A DNA stretch of 39,473 bases from assembly GCA_025934025.1 (NCBI GenBank), contig JAICYU010000008.1:1-39473 (forward strand). Reading direction: 5' to 3'. This DNA comes from Terriglobales bacterium. GTDB taxonomy: Bacteria > Acidobacteriota > Terriglobia > Terriglobales > Acidobacteriaceae. The stretch's first letter is position 1. Each line of letters starts with the position of its first letter. Position numbers and translations under genes: made by a program. Positions 33,963-39,473 of the stretch are shown piece after piece. A model generated the notes under the pieces. That model saw nothing but the letters and a program-made list of their open reading frames with translations, was not told where the DNA came from and did not search any database.

Positions 33963-36038
33963 CTACCAGATGCGCACCCGAGCATCTGGTCCCAAATAGA
34001 GCGTTTCGCCCGGTTTCACCTTGAACGCGGGATACCACGCATCAATGTTACGTACCGTATCGGCACGATACTGCCCGGGCGCATGAGGATCAGTGAGCAA
34101 CTGACGGCGCAACGCGGCCTCCCGGGTCTTCGATCCCCAGTTCTGGCCAAAGGCGATGAAGAACTGTTGGTCTCCGGAAAAGCCATCCTGCTCCGGCGCG
34201 GCTCTGGCACCGAGAGCTGCATGGTAGCCATCGTATGCGGCGGAAATACCGGCGACATCGGCAATATTTTCACCGAGTGTTTGGCGGCCATTGATTGAAA
34301 GATCAGGAAACGGTCTGTAAGTATCGTATTGCGCAGCAAGCTGAGCGGTTGCGGCGTTGAAGTGTGCCAGATCAGCGGCAGTCCACCAGTTGCGCACGCG
34401 TCCTTGTGCATCAAAAGCAGCGCCTTCGCTATCGAAAGTATGGCTGATTTCATGGCCCATTACGGAACCGATTGCGCCGTAGTTCACCGCAGATGGAGCG
34501 TTGGGATCAAAAAACGGTGGTTGCAGAATGGCCGCCGGGAAGTTGAGCGCGTTCTGCAAAGGCAGATTGACGGCGTTTACAGTCTGGGGTGACATGGACC
34601 ATTCCTTGCGGTTCACCGGGCTGCCTAGCCGCTTCAACTGGCGATGATACTCGAAGAGATCGCCCCGCCAGAGGTTGCCGAAGAGATCGTCCGGCTTTAC
34701 CTCGTACCCGGAGTAGTCGTGCCAGCTTTCGGGATATCCCACGCCGACGTAAAGTGTGTTCAGCTTGGCCTGAGCCTCAGCTTTGGTGGAGGCTGCCATC
34801 CAGGAGAGCGCATCAATGCGCTTGCGGAATGCAGCAATGAGGTTTGCCACCAGAGCCTGGGCCTGAGCTTTGGCTTCAGGAGAAAAATAGCGATCAGCAT
34901 AGATTTTTCCCACCGCATCGCCGAGGTATTGATCCACCTGAGCAACACCTCTTTGCCAGCGGGGCCGCTGTTGCGGTGTTCCAAAAAGCTCCTTACCGAA
35001 AAAGGTAAATCTCTCGTCAGCAAACGCTTTGGGCAAGACGGCGGCGTTGTCTTCGGTCACGTGGTAGGCCAGCCAGTCTTTCCATGTTTCAAGCGGAACG
35101 GATTCCACCAGCGCTGCCTCAGCAGTAAACGCGCTCGGCTGCCAGACAATGAATTCGTCCTCATGTTCCAGACCGGCGGCTCTAAAGTATTGAGACCAAT
35201 CCAGCCCTGGCGCTTTGGCGGGGAAATCTGCTTTCTTCCACGGATTATTCGCCTTGTGGATGTCTTCACTATCGGCCAGGCTGATGTGCTTCTCAGCAAT
35301 TGAATGTTCGAGGCCGAGGATCTTCGTCGCCCGCGCGTCCGGATTGTCAAAGCCGGCGAGCTTCAGCATGGCGGCAATGTGCGCCTGATACTTCACTCGC
35401 AGCTCCTTCATATGGAGAGTGTTGGAGAGATAGTATTCGCGGTCGGGCAGCTCTAACCCGCCCTGCAGCAGATAAGCGGCGTAATGCTCTGAGTCATTGA
35501 ATCCCGGCGCTGTCCACAGGCCGAACAGATTCGGAGTGTGGAAATTTGTGTTGTTGAGCGCGTCTACATCAGCCCGTAGAGTTGCACCGAGCGCGCGGGC
35601 CAGTTCCTGCTTGTTATGAATGGATTGAATTGCTTCCAGATGTGGCTTCAACGGCGCTGTGCCGCGCGCTTCGATTGCCGCTTCGTCCATAAATGAATGG
35701 TAGAGATCTGCAATCTGCTGTTTTGGCCCGGAAGCTGGTTTTGACTTGGCGACATCTTCGATCACAGCCAGCGTGCGTTTGTTAGTGAGGTCGGCAAGTC
35801 TGCTGAAAACGCCTACCCCGGCGCGGTCGGGCGGAATTTCAGTCCGCTTAATCCAGTCGCCATTAGCGTAGTGGTAGAAATCATTTCCGGGGAGCACGGA
35901 AGTATCCATGTTCGCGACAACAATCCCGTGTGCGTCCGGGTTGGGCGCAGGCGCCGCGGACACGAGAGCTGCGGTAAGTCCCACCAGGACAAGAGCCAGA
36001 TTTTTTCCCGTAGAAAAGCACCTAATAAAAAGATTCAT
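33963..36038 (-). CDS. Secreted M13-family zinc metallopeptidase (neprilysin/PepO-like)
   Basis: A 691-residue protein with an N-terminal signal segment (LALVLVGLTAALVSAAPAP). The zinc site is HEISH at residues 529-533, the third ligand Glu590 in GENIADVAG, and NAVNLPLQNALNFPAAILQPPFF precedes the HExxH as in M13. The C-terminus ends VRIW, close to the family's usual RxW ending. These enzymes cut short peptides outside the cytoplasm. The ATG at 36038 has GGAG about 10 bases upstream and starts the signal peptide. The longer ORF-track start is rejected. It is convergent with the HAD gene, with 14 bases between the stops. Confidence 0.93.
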   Translation of the reverse strand: MNLFIRCFSTGKNLALVLVGLTAALVSAAPAPNPDAHGIVVANMDTSVLPGNDFYHYANGDWIKRTEIPPDRAGVGVFSRLADLTNKRTLAVIEDVAKSKPASGPKQQIADLYHSFMDEAAIEARGTAPLKPHLEAIQSIHNKQELARALGATLRADVDALNNTNFHTPNLFGLWTAPGFNDSEHYAAYLLQGGLELPDREYYLSNTLHMKELRVKYQAHIAAMLKLAGFDNPDARATKILGLEHSIAEKHISLADSEDIHKANNPWKKADFPAKAPGLDWSQYFRAAGLEHEDEFIVWQPSAFTAEAALVESVPLETWKDWLAYHVTEDNAAVLPKAFADERFTFFGKELFGTPQQRPRWQRGVAQVDQYLGDAVGKIYADRYFSPEAKAQAQALVANLIAAFRKRIDALSWMAASTKAEAQAKLNTLYVGVGYPESWHDYSGYEVKPDDLFGNLWRGDLFEYHRQLKRLGSPVNRKEWSMSPQTVNAVNLPLQNALNFPAAILQPPFFDPNAPSAVNYGAIGSVMGHEISHTFDSEGAAFDAQGRVRNWWTAADLAHFNAATAQLAAQYDTYRPFPDLSINGRQTLGENIADVAGISAAYDGYHAALGARAAPEQDGFSGDQQFFIAFGQNWGSKTREAALRRQLLTDPHAPGQYRADTVRNIDAWYPAFKVKPGETLYLGPDARVRIW

Positions 36039-36223
36039 GGTTGATTTGCTCCGCAGGGCACAGTTTTTGAGACGATGGAGAAAGAAAGAGGGTAGCATGA
36101 GCGAAATTGCTGATGCCAATCCCTCAGCCAGCAGCGAGTCTTGTCCGGCATTCAGTCAACCAGCTTGATTCCCCAGGAACAGCTTCTGAACCAGGACTAT
36201 CTCCGTAAACAGATACCGCAGAA

Positions 36224-36237
36224 TGTAAGCGCTTCGC
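36224..36237. promoter_or_regulatory. LacI/GalR-type operator-like site
   Basis: TGTAAGCGCTTCGC agrees at 12 of 14 positions with the LacI-family/CcpA operator pattern TGWAANCGNTTNCA and has the palindromic core AAGCGCTT. It lies about 67 bases upstream of the symporter start, where it could control sugar uptake. No regulator gene is in the window. Confidence 0.4.
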
Positions 36238-36303
36238 TCTGTGTACCCAGGTCTTGCTGTTTGCTACACTCGCCTGCATCGTGCCATCCATGGAGGACAA
36301 GCG

Positions 36304-38256
36304 ATGCCCTTGAGCCTGACCGACTGGGCCGTGGTCGCCGGATACCTGCTGATCAATCTGCTGATCGGCATCTACTATCGCCGGCGGGCAGGCGGAAATA
36401 CCGAGGAATTCTTCATTTCCGGCAGAGATGTTTCCTGGTGGCTGGCCGGAACCTCGATGGTAGCAACAACTTTTGCGGCCGATACTCCGCTTTTTGTCAG
36501 CGGTGTGATCGCTACCCAGGGAATCGCTGGAAACTGGATTTGGTGGAGTTCATGTCTCAGCGGAATGCTCACCGTATTCTTTTTTGCCCGTTATTGGCGG
36601 CGCGCTGAGGTCCTGACCGATGTGGAGCTGACGGAACTGCGCTATAGCGGCAAACCGGCGGCATTTCTTCGCGGATTTAAAGCGGTTTATCTCGGCCTCG
36701 CCATGAACTGCCTGGTCCTCGGGTGGGTGACCAACGCGATGGTGAGCATCATTACGGTTCTGCTCGGACCAATGATCGCCCAAGGCAAGGTTCTGCATCT
36801 CACGCTCGGGGGACATACCCTGCTGCACTACACGCTGGGCACTCCTGACCATACGGCGCTTCTCATCTGCATCCTCATCCTCGTTCCCTTTACGGGGATC
36901 TACACGTCAATTGGCGGACTGTGGGGCGTGCTGGTCACCGATCTGTTTCAGTTCATCTTGAAGATGACGATGGTGGTGGTCCTGGCCTGGGTTGCTGTAG
37001 TGAAAATCGGCGGAATGCAGGCGCTGAAGTTGCGTTTGCAGATCGTGGGCGAAGCAGCCCAGCACACGGGGAATCAAGTTTCAAATCCGCTGGCATTTTT
37101 CCCGGACTTCCACCTGGGCTGGGCTACGAGCGCGATCTGGACTCTGCCTATTCTGACTTTTTTTACTTACTTGGGAGTGCAGTGGTGGTCCGCCTGGTAT
37201 CCGGGAGCGGAGCCGGGCGGCGGCGGCTACGTTGCGCAGCGCATGTTCAGCGCGCGTGATGAGAAGAATTCACTCGGCGCAACGCTGTGGTTCAACATCG
37301 CCCATTACGCTCTGCGTCCCTGGCCCTGGATTATTACAGGATTAGTGGCTTTAGCGGTTTACTCGCCCGCGGGCGGTCTGCATCCCAGCGCCGCATTCCA
37401 TGCGAACCCGCAGCAGGGTTACGTGATGGTGCTGCGCGACTACCTTCCGCCGGCGCTGCGGGGCGTGATGATCGCGGCATTTCTGGCTGCATTCATGTCC
37501 ACTCTGGGCACGCAATTGAACTGGGGTGTCTCCTATTTGGTGAATGACTTGTACCGCCGCTTCATGGTGAAGCAAAAGAGCGAAAAACATTATGTTGCTA
37601 TGGGACGCTTGCTCACGATCGTGCTGGTGCTGATCAGCGGGTACGTCGCCGGACAACTCCATTCGATTGGCCAGGGATGGCAAATCGTCTTGAACCTCGG
37701 GATCGGCACAGGAGCGGTTTACATCCTGCGGTGGTACTGGTGGCGCATCAATGCATGGAGTGAGATTGTCGCCATGATCGTGGCGGCGCTGGTGACAGTT
37801 GTATTGAGCAAAGTGAGCTTTGCCGGGAACGATGCCGTTGTTTTTGCAAAGTCGTCCCTGGTAACCGCGTTGTGCACCACCATCGCATGGATTGCTGCGA
37901 CGTTCCTTACTCCGGCAGAACCGGACACAAAGTTGCTTGAGTTCTATCGTCGAACGCATCCCACGGTTTATGGCTGGCAGAGAATCGCCAGGCTGGCGCC
38001 GGAGCTTTCGGCGGTTCGAGACCTAAGCAGCAATGCATTTGACTGGCTCATGGGCTGCATTCTGGTCTACTGCACACTGTTTGGGATTGGAAAGCTCGTG
38101 TTTGGCGCATGGGTTTCTGGCGTTCTTCTGCTGATTACGGCAGCGATTGCCGGTTACCTGATATTCTGGGACCTCTCGCGCCGGGGTTGGGAAACCCTGT
38201 CCGGCGCCAATCAGCCGGTTGCGCGAGTTCATGCGGTAGCGGAGAAGCATAGCTAG
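36304..38256 (+). CDS. Sodium:solute symporter family transporter
   Basis: A 650-residue inner-membrane protein with roughly fourteen hydrophobic segments. Family blocks of the SSS type include GNTEEFFISGRDVSWWLAGTSMVATTFAADTPLFVSGV near residue 30. Others are FTGIYTSIGGLWGVLVTDLFQF near 200 and AAFLAAFMSTLGTQLNWGVSYLVNDLYRRF near 400. It should import a sugar or other organic solute with sodium; the substrate cannot be told, though the SGLT branch is the closest impression. The ATG at 36304 has GGAGG 7 bases upstream. An operator-like site precedes it. The stop is one base from the rmlC ATG, so the two may be cotranscribed. Confidence 0.92.
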   Translation: MPLSLTDWAVVAGYLLINLLIGIYYRRRAGGNTEEFFISGRDVSWWLAGTSMVATTFAADTPLFVSGVIATQGIAGNWIWWSSCLSGMLTVFFFARYWRRAEVLTDVELTELRYSGKPAAFLRGFKAVYLGLAMNCLVLGWVTNAMVSIITVLLGPMIAQGKVLHLTLGGHTLLHYTLGTPDHTALLICILILVPFTGIYTSIGGLWGVLVTDLFQFILKMTMVVVLAWVAVVKIGGMQALKLRLQIVGEAAQHTGNQVSNPLAFFPDFHLGWATSAIWTLPILTFFTYLGVQWWSAWYPGAEPGGGGYVAQRMFSARDEKNSLGATLWFNIAHYALRPWPWIITGLVALAVYSPAGGLHPSAAFHANPQQGYVMVLRDYLPPALRGVMIAAFLAAFMSTLGTQLNWGVSYLVNDLYRRFMVKQKSEKHYVAMGRLLTIVLVLISGYVAGQLHSIGQGWQIVLNLGIGTGAVYILRWYWWRINAWSEIVAMIVAALVTVVLSKVSFAGNDAVVFAKSSLVTALCTTIAWIAATFLTPAEPDTKLLEFYRRTHPTVYGWQRIARLAPELSAVRDLSSNAFDWLMGCILVYCTLFGIGKLVFGAWVSGVLLLITAAIAGYLIFWDLSRRGWETLSGANQPVARVHAVAEKHS

Positions 38257-38257
38257 A

Positions 38258-38836
38258 ATGCCATTCAAGATAGAATCGGCTCATTTGGGCGATGTGATTG
38301 TGCTCCAAACCGAAGCCTTTGGCGACGAGCGCGGGTTCTTCATGGAAGCCTTCCGGGCAGACAAGTTCCGGGAGCTTGGCCTGCCGACAGAGTTCGTGCA
38401 AGATAACCATTCCCGATCCAGCAAGGGCGTGCTGCGCGGTTTGCATTTTCAGTGGGATCCGCCCATGGGCAAGCTCATGCGGGTGACCAGCGGAGCGGCG
38501 TTCCTGGTAGCCGTGGACATTCGCAAAGGCTCTCCGACTGTGGGCCAGTGGTTTGGAACCGAGGTTTCCGCGGAGAATAAAAAACAGGTTTGGGCGCCCT
38601 ACGGGTTCGCACGCGGGTTTTGCGCGCTCACTGATGCCTGCGAAGTGCAGTATAAATGTACGGGTATTTACAATTCGAAAGCAGAAAGCGGCATTTATTT
38701 CGCTGATCCGCGAATCGGCATCAAGTGGCCCATCACACCGGAACATGCGGTCACTTCTGAGAAAGACCGAAAGGCTCAAAGCTTGGATCAATGGATGGCC
38801 TCACCACTCTCCAGCAACATAAGGTTTCAGCCTTAG
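38258..38836 (+). CDS. rfbC: dTDP-4-dehydrorhamnose 3,5-epimerase
   Basis: A 192-residue cupin enzyme of dTDP-L-rhamnose synthesis. Signatures include DERGFFMEAFR, VQDNHSRSSKGVLRGLHFQ with catalytic His63, PMGKLMRVTSGAAFLVAVDIRKGSPT, and FARGFCALTDACEVQYKCTGIYN with the family Tyr. The end is DPRIGIKWPI. It makes dTDP-4-keto-L-rhamnose in the cytoplasm. The partners RfbA, RfbB and RfbD are not in the window. The ATG is one base after the symporter stop, with GGAG rather far upstream, so coupling is likely. It lies before a second export gene, suggesting rhamnose in a polysaccharide; this is inference. Confidence 0.94.
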   Translation: MPFKIESAHLGDVIVLQTEAFGDERGFFMEAFRADKFRELGLPTEFVQDNHSRSSKGVLRGLHFQWDPPMGKLMRVTSGAAFLVAVDIRKGSPTVGQWFGTEVSAENKKQVWAPYGFARGFCALTDACEVQYKCTGIYNSKAESGIYFADPRIGIKWPITPEHAVTSEKDRKAQSLDQWMASPLSSNIRFQP

Positions 38837-38885
38837 TGGTTCTCACCACGGGATTACATAGGTAACCTGTATATCTCTGATTAAT

Positions 38886-38983
38886 AGGCAAGCACCACCT
38901 CCAAGATGTAGTTTTGCCTCAGTAACAAAGTGCCTCAGGCATAGGCGATAAGGCTTACCTTGCGGGAATTGCGACTCCGGTAA
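38886..38983 (+). promoter_or_regulatory. Hairpin-rich leader before the second export gene
   Basis: Three stems follow one another: AGGCAA/TTGCCT (38886-38919), TGCCT-C-AGGCA (38931-38941) and TTACC/GGTAA (38955-38983). Together they form a structured leader of about 100 bases inside the 205-base gap after rfbC. No riboswitch class is recognised and no clear promoter or terminator is seen. Confidence 0.35.
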
Positions 38984-39041
38984 TCTGTATCTGGGAATCT
39001 GTCCGTGTCGGGTCTTTCCGATTAATCGAAAGAAGAAGGTT

Positions 39042-39473
39042 GTGCTTAAGACAGTAGCTTTCGTATTTTGCTGCGCGAGTCTTCCTGGTGTTCTGCTTGC
39101 GCAAGCAGACAAATCCGTTCCGCTGGATCATCCAGCCGGAGTGCAAATCACCAATATGCCCTCCGATGACTCGCGGACGTCCGGTCTTCCGCAGGATCGT
39201 TCTCAGAACCAATCTTCAACTGCGGACGAAGAACTGCGTACACGAGACCATAGCAGAAGCGAGCCTCCACGGACGTTTGAAAACAGATCGCATGACACCG
39301 AACCGGACATTGAGTTCCAGGATTTTGTTGCAAGTTCTTTGGGATATCGTCTGCCCATCTTCGGCCACGATCTCTTTCGCAATGCGCCATCTACTTTTGC
39401 TCCTCTGGACCGCGTTCCTGTAACGCCGGACTACCTGATCGGCCCTGGAGATGAGCTTCTCGTCCGGGGGTGG
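39042..39473 (+). CDS. Second SLBB/Wza-like polysaccharide export protein (cut by right edge)
   Basis: An open frame from GTG at 39042 to the window end gives 144 codons with no stop. AGAAGG lies immediately upstream. The first 22 residues form a signal peptide (start LKTVAFVFCCASLPGVLLAQ). A polar, Asp/Ser/Arg-rich linker follows (about residues 25-90). Then come YRLPIFGHDLFRN and, at the edge, PDYLIGPGDELLVRGW, the start of the polysaccharide export domain. The same block occurs in the large export protein at 19827 (FGAALFRN ... PDYVIGPGDQLVVEYW), so this is a paralogue. The track lists only short ORFs here because the frame has no stop. It may open a second polysaccharide cluster. Confidence 0.82.
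   Translation, partial: MLKTVAFVFCCASLPGVLLAQADKSVPLDHPAGVQITNMPSDDSRTSGLPQDRSQNQSSTADEELRTRDHSRSEPPRTFENRSHDTEPDIEFQDFVASSLGYRLPIFGHDLFRNAPSTFAPLDRVPVTPDYLIGPGDELLVRGW

Noticed and set aside
38880-39000. c-di-GMP (GEMM) riboswitch
   Set aside because: CTCCGGTA and GGC words recall the class, but the conserved GACGCAAAGCC core and the order of stems are missing.
1-39473. CRISPR arrays, tRNA or rRNA genes, insertion sequences, phage or integrase genes
   Set aside because: Nothing was seen on reading both strands: no regularly spaced repeats, no cloverleaf-like segments in the gaps, and no transposase motifs.

Overview
The window looks like a contig piece from a Gram-negative bacterium, most likely an acidobacterium (class Terriglobia). 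This is an inference. It rests on outer-membrane genes (an Omp85/TamB pair, Wza- and Wzi-like export proteins), moderately high GC, many secreted M13, transglutaminase and metallophosphoesterase enzymes, and the style of the exopolysaccharide cluster. No rRNA, tRNA, transposase, integrase, phage gene or CRISPR array was seen. The longest gene-free gap is under 300 bases.

Bases 1-6000 hold small housekeeping and envelope genes: a Cys-cluster protein cut by the left edge, a small secreted protein with a clear terminator, MsrA, a secreted metallophosphoesterase, a secreted transglutaminase-like protein, an unidentified helical protein, a YihY/BrkB membrane protein, a small coiled-coil protein and a 49-residue membrane protein too short for the ORF track. 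Bases 5950-12913 are a two-gene unit: an Omp85 protein with a lipoprotein signal and many POTRA repeats, followed by a TamB-like protein. Bases 12961-18800 hold a nicotinamide phosphoribosyltransferase, a small secreted DUF2541-like protein, a DinB-family protein, a phytoene-desaturase-like flavoprotein and a surface lipoprotein. A divergent Thr-rich mucin-like secreted protein follows.

Bases 19827-33948 form one tightly packed exopolysaccharide/capsule operon. In order: a Wza-like protein with six SLBB domains, a PAP2-phosphatase/Wzi fusion, a Wzz/GumC-like chain-length protein, a GmhA-like SIS protein, a GT4, a Wzy/WaaL-like polymerase or ligase, a second GT4, a methyltransferase, a third GT4, a WbaP/ExoY-type initiating sugar transferase, and a beta-phosphoglucomutase-like HAD phosphatase. 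Most junctions overlap or abut, which implies translational coupling. The sugar transferase would start the lipid-linked repeat, the GTs and methyltransferase build and decorate it, the polymerase and Wzz set its length, and the SLBB and Wzi proteins export and anchor it. No Wzx flippase and no tyrosine autokinase are present in the window.

Bases 33963-39473 hold a secreted M13 metallopeptidase (minus strand), a sodium:solute symporter preceded by a LacI-type operator-like site, an RmlC epimerase packed directly behind it, and, after a hairpin-rich leader, the first 144 codons of a second SLBB/Wza-like export protein that runs off the right edge. A second polysaccharide cluster may therefore begin at the edge.
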